64,000 nt of DNA, from positions 1 to 64,000 of the forward strand of contig NZ_LKET01000027.1 of the NCBI RefSeq assembly GCF_001317355.1, in the 5' to 3' direction. Made by a program: the position numbers and the translations under genes. Under the pieces are notes generated by a model. It saw nothing but the letters and a program-made list of their open reading frames with translations, was not told the origin of the DNA and did not search any database. Position 1 is the stretch's first letter. Each line of letters begins with the position of its first letter. Shown piece after piece: positions 8,032 to 16,869 of this stretch. The DNA is from Oxobacter pfennigii (lineage in GTDB: Bacteria; Bacillota; Clostridia; Clostridiales; Oxobacteraceae).

Positions 8032-8322
8032 TTAATTAATTTCGAATACTTTATCCAATCGGGTAAGCTTGAATATTTTATATACATTGGGGTTCATGGA
8101 ACGAAGCTTAAGGCTTCCCCCTGCTTCCATGCACCTTTTATAGACGGCCACGATTACTCCTAGCCCTGTGCTGTCTATAAAGCTGCAGTTTTTAAAATCC
8201 ATTATTATGTTCTTATGGAATAATTCGCTCATTTCTTTTCTTAATTCCGATGCCTGCTCAACTGAAAAATAGTCGGGAATCATTATAACTATTTCCTTAT
8301 CCTTACCCTGAGATACTATCAT
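8032..8322 (-). CDS. STAS-domain anti-sigma factor antagonist-like protein
   Basis: This 96-residue single STAS domain has the phosphorylatable serine in FIDSTGLGVIVAVYKRC (about residue 50), the site that RsbW/SpoIIAB-type kinases modify in SpoIIAA and RsbV. Its start lies 20 bp inside the end of the chemoreceptor gene, so the two are translationally coupled. The operon also supplies a kinase and a PP2C phosphatase that would set its phosphorylation state. The output partner is unknown because no sigma factor gene lies nearby. Confidence 0.9.
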   Translation of the reverse strand: MIVSQGKDKEIVIMIPDYFSVEQASELRKEMSELFHKNIIMDFKNCSFIDSTGLGVIVAVYKRCMEAGGSLKLRSMNPNVYKIFKLTRLDKVFEIN

Positions 8323-10336
8323 TTTTCTCCCCCTTTACCTTAAACCTTCTTACCAATTCCTCTAAGCCTGCCGACAAGCTGCTTGTTTCCTCTGCGGTTG
8401 ACGCAATGGTCTCGATGGTTGCTGTCTGTTCTTCTGTTGCTGCGGAAACCTCCTGGCTGTTTGCCGATGTGGTTTCGGTAATGGTTGCTATTGTATCGAT
8501 CAATTTTATTACCTGATCTGATGTTGCTACCTCATCCTTTGTAATATCGTCTATCTCTTCTACGTCCCCTACTATCTGCTCAACGGCATTTATAATATTC
8601 ACAAAGGATTTGTCGGTTTCGTTTGCTATTCTCACTCCGTTTTCAACGGCTTCCTTGCCGCCGTCTATGGAGCTTACAGCCTTCTCAGTATGTTTTATCA
8701 TTTCATTAACAAGCATTGCAATCTCATTTGCCCCTGTATTGGACTGCTCTGATAATTTACGGACCTCTTCCGCTACAACGGTAAAGCCTTTTCCGTGCTC
8801 TCCTGCCCTGGCAGCTTCTATGGCTGCATTTAATGCAAGAAGGTTTGTTTGCTCTGCTATGGCATTTATTGTGGTAATGATGCCTCCTACCTTGTTGGAA
8901 AGCTCGTTTAAAGCAGCGACAACTTTGGCCGTATCATTTGTGCTTATACTTATTTTATCCATTGCCTTAACGGTTTCTTCAACCTTAATACGCCCGTATT
9001 TTGCGGCTTCCTTGGTCTCAACGGCGTTTTTATTGGCGGACATGGCTTTATTCTGAGCCATCTGCACCAAACTGGACAGCTGTACTAAAACCTGTGAAGC
9101 TGTGACTACGGCACCGTTTTGGTGTTCGGCATTATCGGAAACTTCCTGAATGCTTAAATTTATCTGCTGGGCAGCAGAGCTTACCTGCTCAGCAGAAGCA
9201 GCCATCTCTTCGGAGGAAGCAGCCAATTCCTGAGCCCCTGCCCTTACCTGGCTTACAATTTGTGACTGGTGCTCCATCATATCGTTAAAGGAATTGCCCA
9301 GTGCTTCCAGTTCATCCTTGGATTTTATATCGGAACGGGCTGTCAAATCTCCGCTCCCGGCAATCTCCATTAATTTCTGCATCTTTCTTATGGGATTTAC
9401 TATCTCTTTTGATGAGATAAAAAATGCAAGGAACAAAGCTATGATTATAGCTGCAGCTGTGATTATTATGGTATCAATAAGTATTGTCCTGGCAGGTGCC
9501 ATGTATTCGTCATAGTTGGCTGTTAATGCAACCACCCAGTCTCCCACAGGCTGGAACCGCACAAATTTGTAGACCCCTTCATATGTATAAAAGCCTTCTC
9601 CCGTTTCTCCCGCCTTCATTTTTTCCACCAGTGCGACAAGCTCTCTGCTGTCTGAGTCACTTAAATTTTCAGCCAGTATCTTTTCTGTTACAGGATGGCT
9701 GACTAAAAGACCTGTCCTGTCAATCATATATGAATAACCGTTTTGCCCTATTATAGCTTCTGTGGAGGCTTTCACTATTTCATTAAAATTTATAGTAGCA
9801 ACAATAAGTCCCGTAACCCTTCCTTCGGATATTAAAGGAACGGCTGCTGCAACAACGGTATTGCCCGTAATCCTCGATGTCAAAACCTCGCTCATTGCCT
9901 CAGTGCCGGATAAAGCTTTTTTAACATAGTCCCGGTCGCTTAAATTCATGTCAGGGTTCTTTGAATCGTCCGTAATCATCGCTACCCCGTATGCATCTGT
10001 GATAACCAGACTTTCAATAAGCTGGCTGTCATCTTTTTTCAAGGCTGTAAGATAATTAATTGCCTTGTCTTTGGCCTCTTCATTTGTCCTTAAGGATGCC
10101 GAGGCATTGATAACGTCCTCGTTGCGGCTGGCTGCCTTTATAAATTTCATAACCGACTGGGCTGTCATGTCTATTGCTTCAGCAATATCCTGGTTTTGCT
10201 GCCTTAACTGCTGCTCTATAACTTGCTGAAGTGAACCGGAAGACATCCTGTAGGAGAAAAAACCAAGAATCATCATTGGTATGGCAATAAACATAAGAAA
10301 TGTGCCCGCCAATTTGATCTTTATGCTTAATTTCAT
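8303..10336 (-). CDS. Methyl-accepting chemotaxis protein with dCache sensor
   Basis: This is a 677-residue membrane receptor. TM1 is about residues 8-30. A large extracytoplasmic sensor of dCache type (about 35-280, with DAYGVAMITD, NLSDRDYVKKAL and GYSYMIDRTGLLVSHP) binds a small ligand. TM2 (about 285-308) is followed by a HAMP domain. The cytoplasmic signalling tip is EQTNLLALNAAIEAARAGEH, the region that contacts CheA/CheW in true chemoreceptors. The GGGGAGTG ribosome site supports the start. It is encoded inside a partner-switching operon rather than with che genes, so its output may be the STAS/kinase module. Confidence 0.93.
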   Translation of the reverse strand: MKLSIKIKLAGTFLMFIAIPMMILGFFSYRMSSGSLQQVIEQQLRQQNQDIAEAIDMTAQSVMKFIKAASRNEDVINASASLRTNEEAKDKAINYLTALKKDDSQLIESLVITDAYGVAMITDDSKNPDMNLSDRDYVKKALSGTEAMSEVLTSRITGNTVVAAAVPLISEGRVTGLIVATINFNEIVKASTEAIIGQNGYSYMIDRTGLLVSHPVTEKILAENLSDSDSRELVALVEKMKAGETGEGFYTYEGVYKFVRFQPVGDWVVALTANYDEYMAPARTILIDTIIITAAAIIIALFLAFFISSKEIVNPIRKMQKLMEIAGSGDLTARSDIKSKDELEALGNSFNDMMEHQSQIVSQVRAGAQELAASSEEMAASAEQVSSAAQQINLSIQEVSDNAEHQNGAVVTASQVLVQLSSLVQMAQNKAMSANKNAVETKEAAKYGRIKVEETVKAMDKISISTNDTAKVVAALNELSNKVGGIITTINAIAEQTNLLALNAAIEAARAGEHGKGFTVVAEEVRKLSEQSNTGANEIAMLVNEMIKHTEKAVSSIDGGKEAVENGVRIANETDKSFVNIINAVEQIVGDVEEIDDITKDEVATSDQVIKLIDTIATITETTSANSQEVSAATEEQTATIETIASTAEETSSLSAGLEELVRRFKVKGEKNDSISG

Positions 10337-10388
10337 GTATCTTCACTCCCCGTGTATTTATAAGAATATGAAAACATAATATTTTTCA

Positions 10389-10778
10389 TTAGTATATTCT
10401 GACTTTCTTCTCTATAATCACAGTGCTGTCGTTAAAACTTATTTTATCCGAACAGCAGCTTATGAGATAAAACCCCCTCCCTTTTTCACTTAATATTCTT
10501 TCATCGGCGATTTTTTCGGGTATTAAATTTTCTGTCATACCGTCGCCGCAGTCCTTTATTTCAATTATCACAATTTCACCGTCATAACGAAATTTAAGAC
10601 AGACAGGCTTTGATGCATCTCCCTTGTTTCCATGAACAAAGGCATTTGTGAGGGCTTCAGACATAATAAGCCTTAAATCAAAGCTGTCTTCTTCATTAAA
10701 ATTCATTTCCTTGATAATCTCTTCAATGATAATTCTTTGATTTTTCGTTCCAAACATATTGTATTCCTTGTTTATCAT
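10389..10778 (-). CDS. RsbW/SpoIIAB-like anti-sigma kinase ATPase domain
   Basis: This is a 129-residue GHKL ATPase (HATPase_c_2). The N-box EALTNAFVHGNKGD, the G1 box IKDCGDGM and the G2 box GRGFYLISCCSD are all present, as in anti-sigma serine kinases. Such proteins phosphorylate a STAS partner and bind an output protein in turn. The ATG follows GGAGGAG. It lies 15 bp downstream of the phosphatase and 52 bp upstream of the chemoreceptor, clearly in one operon. Confidence 0.9.
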   Translation of the reverse strand: MINKEYNMFGTKNQRIIIEEIIKEMNFNEEDSFDLRLIMSEALTNAFVHGNKGDASKPVCLKFRYDGEIVIIEIKDCGDGMTENLIPEKIADERILSEKGRGFYLISCCSDKISFNDSTVIIEKKVRIY

Positions 10779-10793
10779 GCATCTCCTCCGTAA

Positions 10794-12233
10794 TCATTTG
10801 ATTTCTACCCCTAACCATGTACAGTCGTCATAGAGCTTTTTAACATCAAATAATGTTTTGCTTAAGTAATCCTTCATTTTTTCCTGGGTCTCAAGTACCA
10901 AACACTTCTCACTTTCAAATAAATCATCTATTATAAAATCCAGACCGTCGGTGTAAAAACCAAAGCAGTCCTTTTCCTTAAAGCTTATAATATGCTGCTC
11001 AAATTCACTGTCTTCAAACATACCCAAAAACGGACCTTTTACTGTTTCTATGCTCCAGCTGCTTGAAGCCTCTTTGTGCATATACTGATTTATACCCGCG
11101 CCGGCAATTACAACCTCTTTTTTTGAAAAATCAAATAAAAAACAGCATACGGCAATGTAATCATCTTCAAAATGCCTTATTACCTGCCGGTTTAAGTAAT
11201 TCAATATTTTAATTGGCTCCCAGTCTATCAACAGGCCGTCGCTGAATAGCACCTTTATGGCATTTACATTTAATGCGGCGGTCATTCCCTTCCCGCAGAC
11301 ATCCCCTATGATACCCACTACCTTATTGTCATCCAGCCTGTATAATTGATAGAAATCGCCGCTTACAGACATTGCAGGTATGTATATGCTCTTTAATTCT
11401 GCTTTGTCTTCCAGGGGAAACTTTGTGTCCAGCCGATGCTGCTGCAGGCTCTCGGCTCTTGCAAATTCCCTTTTTCGCTCCGTCTCATCATGAATTATGG
11501 AATATAAAAGCTGTTTTCCCTTTAACACTATGGGGCCGCTGTATACTTCCACATGCCTTACCCTTCCGTCCTTTAAACGGTGGCTGAAATTAAAGGTTCT
11601 GCTTTTGGTGCTCTTAGCATGGCTCATTTTTGTTCGTATCTCTTCATCGGTCAAAGTATTGATGCGGTTTATATTCATATTTATAATTTCTTTTTTGCTG
11701 TATCCGTAAAATTTCAGGGCTGCGGGATTGGCACCTTCTATAAGAGCGGTTTCGGGATTTATGATGAGAATGGGAGAATTGTTTTTTTCAAATAAAGCAC
11801 TGTATATCTCCTTATTTTCTTCAAATTTTTCCTCAATCAATTTTTGCCTCGTTATATCCGAATGGGATATAACGACGTAATCCCTTTTCCCGGTGAGGGG
11901 AGAAACATTCAGCCTATACCATGATTCCTTTCCTTTATAGCGGCAGGGATACTCATAGGTGAAATTATTCTTCTCTCCATTCAACACTTCCTTTATTCCC
12001 TGATAAGTGCTCTTCGCATACTCCAAATCATCCCAGGCATTATCGCAAACCTTAAAATAATTTACTCCCATACCGGTTGTCCCTGGCTTTGCACCGTTTT
12101 CTTCGGCAAATTTCTCCCAGGAAATGTTTACATATACGATAGTACCTACCTTGTCCAAAACTGCAATCCGGTCTGTAAGCGAATTAAGCACCATAAAACT
12201 GAGTTCCATCACATTATTTTTTTTATGACTCAA
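10794..12233 (-). CDS. PAS-PAS-PP2C (SpoIIE-type) serine phosphatase
   Basis: This is a 479-residue cytoplasmic phosphatase of the RsbU/SpoIIE group. Two PAS folds come first (about residues 15-130, with DKVGTIVYVNISWEKFAEEN, and 145-260, with FYGYSKKEIINMNI). The PP2C core follows from about 285, with its metal-binding motifs in SVSGDFYQLY and GDVCGKGMTAAL. These enzymes dephosphorylate STAS proteins, here most likely the product of 8032-8322. The start is taken as TTG 12233 because GAAGGTG stands six bases ahead; a GTG at 12242 lacks spacing. It is the first gene of the operon. The PAS ligand is unknown. Confidence 0.9.
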   Translation of the reverse strand: MSHKKNNVMELSFMVLNSLTDRIAVLDKVGTIVYVNISWEKFAEENGAKPGTTGMGVNYFKVCDNAWDDLEYAKSTYQGIKEVLNGEKNNFTYEYPCRYKGKESWYRLNVSPLTGKRDYVVISHSDITRQKLIEEKFEENKEIYSALFEKNNSPILIINPETALIEGANPAALKFYGYSKKEIINMNINRINTLTDEEIRTKMSHAKSTKSRTFNFSHRLKDGRVRHVEVYSGPIVLKGKQLLYSIIHDETERKREFARAESLQQHRLDTKFPLEDKAELKSIYIPAMSVSGDFYQLYRLDDNKVVGIIGDVCGKGMTAALNVNAIKVLFSDGLLIDWEPIKILNYLNRQVIRHFEDDYIAVCCFLFDFSKKEVVIAGAGINQYMHKEASSSWSIETVKGPFLGMFEDSEFEQHIISFKEKDCFGFYTDGLDFIIDDLFESEKCLVLETQEKMKDYLSKTLFDVKKLYDDCTWLGVEIK

Positions 12234-12412
12234 GTCTAACACCTTCTTTGAATATTCCGGCTGATATTTATTAACGAAAACAGACCAATTCTAGCAATTT
12301 TCAACAATTAATTTATTATAACATTTATATGGATATTTGTGTATCAATTAATAATAATTTCCTGACAACTTAATGAAGCTATTTGACTGCTTCCACAATA
12401 AATTAAGGCATG

Positions 12413-12465
12413 AAAAATCCCCCTAACCGCAGTTTGTTATATTCTACGGCCAGGGGGTTATTTTT
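12413..12465. terminator. Terminator of the ABC exporter operon
   Basis: ATCCCCCTAACCGCAG and CGGCCAGGGGGTTAT form an interrupted stem with T-rich flanks on either strand, about 90 bp past the minus-strand exporter stop codon. Confidence 0.75.
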
Positions 12466-12552
12466 GTAATATCCGCTTTTATGGGTTCAAATTAATAGTA
12501 TAGAGCTTTTAAAAATAACATTATCTTTTAAGAGGCATTGTTTTTAAAACAA

Positions 12553-14391
12553 TTATATAACCTGAATTTTATCCAGAATACCCTTTCCCATTTCTTCCTT
12601 GAATTGATTAGTATACAAGCTGTAGTAATAGCCCTTTAACGCCATGAGCTCTTTATGGTTTCCCTGTTCTATTACTTTTCCCTTTTTAATCACCAGGATC
12701 CTTCCGGCAGAGCGGATGGTTGACAGCCTGTGGGCTATTATAAAGCTGGTCCGCCCTTTTAACACCCTCTCCACCGCGTGCTGTATTACCTTTTCAGTTT
12801 CGGTGTCAATAGAGGATGTAGCTTCATCCAGCACGAATATTTTAGGATTGGCTATGAGGGCCCGGGCAAAGGATATAAGCTGCTTTTCTCCCGTCGACAG
12901 CCTGTTTCCTCCTTCTCCCACTTCCGTATCATAGCCTTTGCTTAGCCTTACAATAAAATTATGGGCATTGACAAGTTTTGAAGCTCTGATTATTTCCTCA
13001 TCCGTAGCAGTAAGCTTTCCGTAGCGTATATTGTCCTTTACGGTGCCGCTGAAAAGGTGGGGGGACTGGAGCACATATCCCAAGTTTGACTGAAGCCAGA
13101 CTAAGGACCGCTCCTTATAATCCACGCCGTCAATTAAAATAACCCCTTCCGTAGGCTCATAAAATCGGCATAAGAGATTTACTATGGTGCTTTTTCCCGA
13201 ACCTGTTTCTCCGACCAGTGCTATGGTTTCTCCTTCTTTAACCTCCAGGTTGAAGTTATCCAGTACCTTCTCCCCCCTTTTATAGGAGAAGGATACATTC
13301 TTAAAGGCTATATTTCCTTTTATATCTTCCCAGTTTTCTTTCTTAGGAAAAAACACATCACCGTAAGTGCGGATGACTTCTTTTTTATCCACAATATCCG
13401 GCTGGGTTTCTATCATGGACAGCACCCTCTCTCCTGAGGCCTGGGCTGACTGAAATTCCGCAAAAATCCTGGCAAGCTCTCTTATGGGTTCAAAGAACTG
13501 CACCGTATATGCGACAAAGGCGACCAGGGTACCGTAGGTTAATGTGCCGGCTACAAGGCCGTCTCCTCCAAACCACAATACAAAAGCCGTTCCTATGCTT
13601 CCTAAAGCCATGACTACAGGAAGATAAATGGAGGTAAGAACAGCCGCCTTCACAGAGGCTTTGAACATTTGACCCGTAATTTCCTTAAACTCCTCTAAGT
13701 TCTTTTCTTCCCTTACAAGTACCTTGGAGGTTTTTGCCCCCATGATTCCTTCATTGAAAGCTCCTGTTATTCTGGAATTTATCTTTTTTACCTTTCTATA
13801 TAAATTAAGAATCTTCTGCTGAAAAAATATGCTTAATACCGCCAGCACCGGGACAACAGACAGGGTAATCAATGCAAGCTTCCAGTTCATGTAGAGCATG
13901 GAAACCATAACCGCAACCATCATGGCGCTTCCCCAGGCCAGATCCACAAGCCCCCAGGCTATGGTCTCACCCAACCTGGTGGTATCGGAGTTCATCCTGG
14001 CCATAATCCATCCTACAGGAGTTTTGTCATAATATGAAAAGGACAGCTCCTGCAAGCGTTTAAAGCCCTCTTTTCTTATGTCATAGGTTATGCCCATCTC
14101 GATTTTCCCGGCAATTGCAATGAGCATCCCTATATTTACAGCTTGCAAAATAACCAGAAGGCCATAATAGAGCATAAACTTATCCATACCTTCCAAATTC
14201 CCCGGCACAATGAATTTATCTATAGCGTACTTTGACATCATAGTAAAAGCCGCATCGACAATACCGCTGCCTATTAATATGGCGGCAAGTAAAATCATCC
14301 ATGATTTGTAGGGCTTTGCATATTTTAATAATTTTTTCCACAGGGTCAAATCAAATCCCTTGCTGAAATCCTCTTCATCATACATAGCCAT
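12553..14391 (-). CDS. ABC exporter subunit, consensus Walker B (BmrD-like)
   Basis: This is a 612-residue half-transporter with six N-terminal helices (about 30-320) followed by a nucleotide-binding domain. Walker A is GETGSGKST, Walker B FVLDEATSSID with the catalytic glutamate, and the H-loop IIAHRLST. The ABC signature is degenerate (LSTGEKQ). The partner encoded upstream has the opposite pattern, the hallmark of asymmetric heterodimeric multidrug exporters such as BmrCD, LmrCD and TM287/288. The start is ATG 14391 behind AGGCAGGTG; the coding regions overlap by 14 bp, indicating coupled translation. Confidence 0.92.
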   Translation of the reverse strand: MAMYDEEDFSKGFDLTLWKKLLKYAKPYKSWMILLAAILIGSGIVDAAFTMMSKYAIDKFIVPGNLEGMDKFMLYYGLLVILQAVNIGMLIAIAGKIEMGITYDIRKEGFKRLQELSFSYYDKTPVGWIMARMNSDTTRLGETIAWGLVDLAWGSAMMVAVMVSMLYMNWKLALITLSVVPVLAVLSIFFQQKILNLYRKVKKINSRITGAFNEGIMGAKTSKVLVREEKNLEEFKEITGQMFKASVKAAVLTSIYLPVVMALGSIGTAFVLWFGGDGLVAGTLTYGTLVAFVAYTVQFFEPIRELARIFAEFQSAQASGERVLSMIETQPDIVDKKEVIRTYGDVFFPKKENWEDIKGNIAFKNVSFSYKRGEKVLDNFNLEVKEGETIALVGETGSGKSTIVNLLCRFYEPTEGVILIDGVDYKERSLVWLQSNLGYVLQSPHLFSGTVKDNIRYGKLTATDEEIIRASKLVNAHNFIVRLSKGYDTEVGEGGNRLSTGEKQLISFARALIANPKIFVLDEATSSIDTETEKVIQHAVERVLKGRTSFIIAHRLSTIRSAGRILVIKKGKVIEQGNHKELMALKGYYYSLYTNQFKEEMGKGILDKIQVI

Positions 14392-16198
14392 ATTCATCAC
14401 CTGCCTTAACTATTTCCTGTTCAATTGAATTTTGTATATTCCAAATCCTTTGATACAGCCCCTCTTCTGAAACCAATTGTTCATGAGTTCCCGTCTGTTT
14501 AAGCTTCCCTTCATGAAGAACCAATATTAAATCAGCTTCCTTTAAAGTGGTAATCCTGTGAGAAATGATAAAAGTTGTGGCTGTATTTTTTCTTTCCTTT
14601 AAGGAATTTCTTATCCTGACATCCGTTTCTGTATCAACGGCACTTAAAGAGTCATCAAAAATAAGTATGGGGGTATTCATAACAAGGGTTCTTGCCATTG
14701 CTACCCTCTGCTTTTGGCCGCCTGATAACGTAACTCCTCTTTCGCCGACGATTGTATCATAGCCTTCCTCAAATTCGTTGATAACATCGTGGACGCTTGA
14801 TACCCTTGCCGCTTCGAATACCTCGTCATCACCTGCCCTATAATTTGAAAGGCCTATGTTTTCCTTTATGCTCCTCGAAAAGAGAAAGGGTTCCTGAAGT
14901 ATCAATCCTACATTCTTTCTTAAATGCTCTTTATTTATGTCCTTTAATTCAACGCCGTCTATATATATGTGGCCGGAGTTATAATCATAAAGTCCCTGCA
15001 GAAGGTGGACCAGTGATGATTTTCCCGAGCCTGTGGCTCCGAGAATGGCAATTGTCTCTCCTTTTTTAGCGGTAAATGAAATATCCTCTAAAATTTCTCT
15101 GCCCTCTTCATAGCCTAAAGAAACATTTTCAAATTCAATGTCGCCTTCCATTTGAGGTTTAAGCCCATTTTCCTTCATATCCTCAAGGGGCGCATCAAGT
15201 ATTTCTTTTATCCTTCCCAATGATACCAATGCTTTTCCCGCGTCGGTAAGTATCCTTCCTAAATGCCTGATAGGCCAAAGTAGCTTCCCTTCATAAGATG
15301 TGAATACCACTAAAGTTCCCAGAGTGATTGCTCCCGTAACTGTCCTGTATACGCCGTATATAAGCACGATGCCCGTCTGAGACATAATAACAAAATCAGA
15401 CATTGCTAAGTAAACTGCCAGAAGCATGGATAATTTAAAGGATTTATCCCTGTATTCCCTGTTCTTTTCATCGTATTTATCAACCTCATATTTCTGCCTT
15501 CCGAAAGCCTTTACAACCCGGACCGCCGTTAAATTTTCCTGAAGAGTCGTCGACAGCCTTCCTTCGGCTTCGTCGGCATCCTGAAAGAGGCGGCTTACCT
15601 TATTGAAAAACACAACGGCAAATATGAATATGAAAGGCATGGTAGCCGTAGATACAAGAGTCATATTAATGTTTAAAGATATCATAACCGTAAGCGCCGA
15701 GGCTATCATAAATATAATGTTTCCCATCTCTACCATCTGAACTGCAAGAAACCTTCTTATAGTCTCGATGTCTGAGGTACAGCGCTGTATCAAATCCCCC
15801 GTCTCCGCCTTTACGTGATAATCGTAAGGAAGGCTTTGTATATGGGAGTACACAACATCCCTCATATTTCTTGCAGCGGCTTCCGAGGCTTCAGCAGACA
15901 ACTTTCCTTTTAAATAAAGAAAAATACCGTTCAATGCCGTAACAGCCACAAGAATAAGTGCAGGCACCCATAAATTATTCATGAGCACTTCCCTGCCCCC
16001 CAATTTATTTATAAACCACATTAAAAATTCCGGAACTTCCTCAGGCTTATTCTGTATTATGTAGTCAATTGCCACCTTCACGATCAAAGGCGTAGCAAGA
16101 GACAATACTGCAGAAATACCCATGCTTAATATGGCTCCAAAGTATTGGAGCCTGTTCCCCCTCATAATCGCCCACATGAGCCGTAATTTTGCTGCCAA
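14378..16198 (-). CDS. ABC exporter subunit, degenerate Walker B (BmrC-like)
   Basis: This is a 606-residue half-transporter with six membrane helices then an ATPase domain. Walker A is GATGSGKSS and the signature is the perfect LSGGQKQR, but Walker B reads LIFDDSLSAVD with Asp in place of the catalytic Glu. It therefore supplies the good signature to the partner's hydrolytic site and keeps the inactive site itself. I chose the TTG at 16198 because GGGGAAGTG precedes it by six bases; an ATG at 16222 has no ribosome site. The gene follows a leader peptide and two terminators, implying attenuation control, as for bmrCD. Confidence 0.92.
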   Translation of the reverse strand: MAAKLRLMWAIMRGNRLQYFGAILSMGISAVLSLATPLIVKVAIDYIIQNKPEEVPEFLMWFINKLGGREVLMNNLWVPALILVAVTALNGIFLYLKGKLSAEASEAAARNMRDVVYSHIQSLPYDYHVKAETGDLIQRCTSDIETIRRFLAVQMVEMGNIIFMIASALTVMISLNINMTLVSTATMPFIFIFAVVFFNKVSRLFQDADEAEGRLSTTLQENLTAVRVVKAFGRQKYEVDKYDEKNREYRDKSFKLSMLLAVYLAMSDFVIMSQTGIVLIYGVYRTVTGAITLGTLVVFTSYEGKLLWPIRHLGRILTDAGKALVSLGRIKEILDAPLEDMKENGLKPQMEGDIEFENVSLGYEEGREILEDISFTAKKGETIAILGATGSGKSSLVHLLQGLYDYNSGHIYIDGVELKDINKEHLRKNVGLILQEPFLFSRSIKENIGLSNYRAGDDEVFEAARVSSVHDVINEFEEGYDTIVGERGVTLSGGQKQRVAMARTLVMNTPILIFDDSLSAVDTETDVRIRNSLKERKNTATTFIISHRITTLKEADLILVLHEGKLKQTGTHEQLVSEEGLYQRIWNIQNSIEQEIVKAGDEYGYV

Positions 16199-16236
16199 AA
16201 ATATCACTTCCCCATTATTCATTGCTTTTGCCCGAC

Positions 16237-16280
16237 AAAAAAACCATAGAAAAAGTCACATACCCATGGCTATTCTACGG
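16237..16280 (-). terminator. Second attenuator terminator before the ABC exporter
   Basis: On the minus strand, CCGTAGAA pairs with TTCTATGG (one G-U) and is followed directly by seven T residues. The loop contains CCATGG. It ends about 40 bp before the exporter start codon. Confidence 0.65.
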
Positions 16281-16315
16281 CAATTTGAAATTTCATATAC
16301 ACATCTATGTAAATA

Positions 16316-16347
16316 TAAAAAGCCACAGGTACGCACTCCCTGTGGCT
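16316..16347 (-). terminator. First attenuator terminator after the leader peptide
   Basis: AGCCACAGG and CCTGTGGCT form a 9-bp perfect stem with a 9-nt loop, followed on the minus strand by TTTTTATATTT. It begins 35 bp after the leader peptide stop codon. Confidence 0.8.
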
Positions 16348-16381
16348 CTGTTTTACTTTTAGGCAATAAAAAACAAAATAA

Positions 16382-16453
16382 TTAAAAGCCAGATACCGGT
16401 CGTGCGATGAAATTTTCTAATTTAACTATTACGCTGTCCTCTCTGAATTTCAT
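16382..16453 (-). CDS. Leader peptide of the ABC exporter operon (23 codons)
   Basis: This tiny reading frame (begins MKFREDSVIVKLENF, ends RPVSGF-stop) has a very good ribosome site, GAGAGGGGGT, seven bases before ATG. It starts about 30 bp downstream of a strong promoter, and two intrinsic terminators separate it from the exporter genes. In Bacillus subtilis the homologous exporter bmrCD is induced by ribosome-targeting antibiotics through stalling on the leader peptide BmrB. The same layout here argues for a sensory, not enzymatic, role. Whether the peptide sequence itself is conserved cannot be judged here. Confidence 0.72.
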   Translation of the reverse strand: MKFREDSVIVKLENFIARPVSGF

Positions 16454-16490
16454 GTTTACGACCCCCTCTCAATTAATCTGCTACCTTTTT

Positions 16491-16519
16491 AGTATAATAC
16501 TTAAATTTGGAAAAGGCAA
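16491..16519 (-). promoter_or_regulatory. Promoter of the leader peptide/ABC exporter operon
   Basis: On the minus strand, TTGCCT (16514-16519) and TATACT (16491-16496) have a 17-bp spacer. The rest of the gap to the tRNA gene (about 16520-16765) is AT-rich; apart from a possible plus-strand TATAAT near 16731 that may serve the tRNA, I see nothing else in it. Confidence 0.78.
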
Positions 16520-16765
16520 CGGATTTTATACAAGTTTTGTCTTTTTCAGCGGGGCGGCAGCAGGAAAGCCTAAAATCGCACCCAATACTATTTGCACAGT
16601 TTTCATACATTTTTTATAAGGCCTTAAAATTTACAGATATTATAGCGGCTTTTTTTAAATATGCAATATTTATTTTAGATTGTGGGTAAAATTCTAACAT
16701 TTACACCTTTTAAAATTATCAAAATAGTTATATAATAAATATCTAGCTTAATGACAAATTACTAT

Positions 16766-16856
16766 GGAGGGTTACTCAAGTGGCTCAAGAGGACGGTTTG
16801 CTAAACCGTTAGCAGTCGTAAGGCTGGCGCAGGTTCAAATCCTGTACCCTCCGCCA
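16766..16856 (+). tRNA. tRNA-Ser (GCT anticodon)
   Basis: This is a 91-nt cloverleaf with the long variable arm of serine tRNAs. The acceptor stem is GGAGGGT/ACCCTCC, discriminator G, with encoded CCA. The anticodon loop TTGCTAA gives GCT, reading AGC/AGU. The T-arm is GCAGGTTCAAATCCTGT. Confidence 0.96.
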
Positions 16857-16869
16857 TTAGTATGAAAGA

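Noticed and set aside
8610-9056. Open frame of 148 codons antisense to the chemoreceptor
   Set aside because: It mirrors the low-complexity helical signalling domain; no start signal or recognisable protein features.
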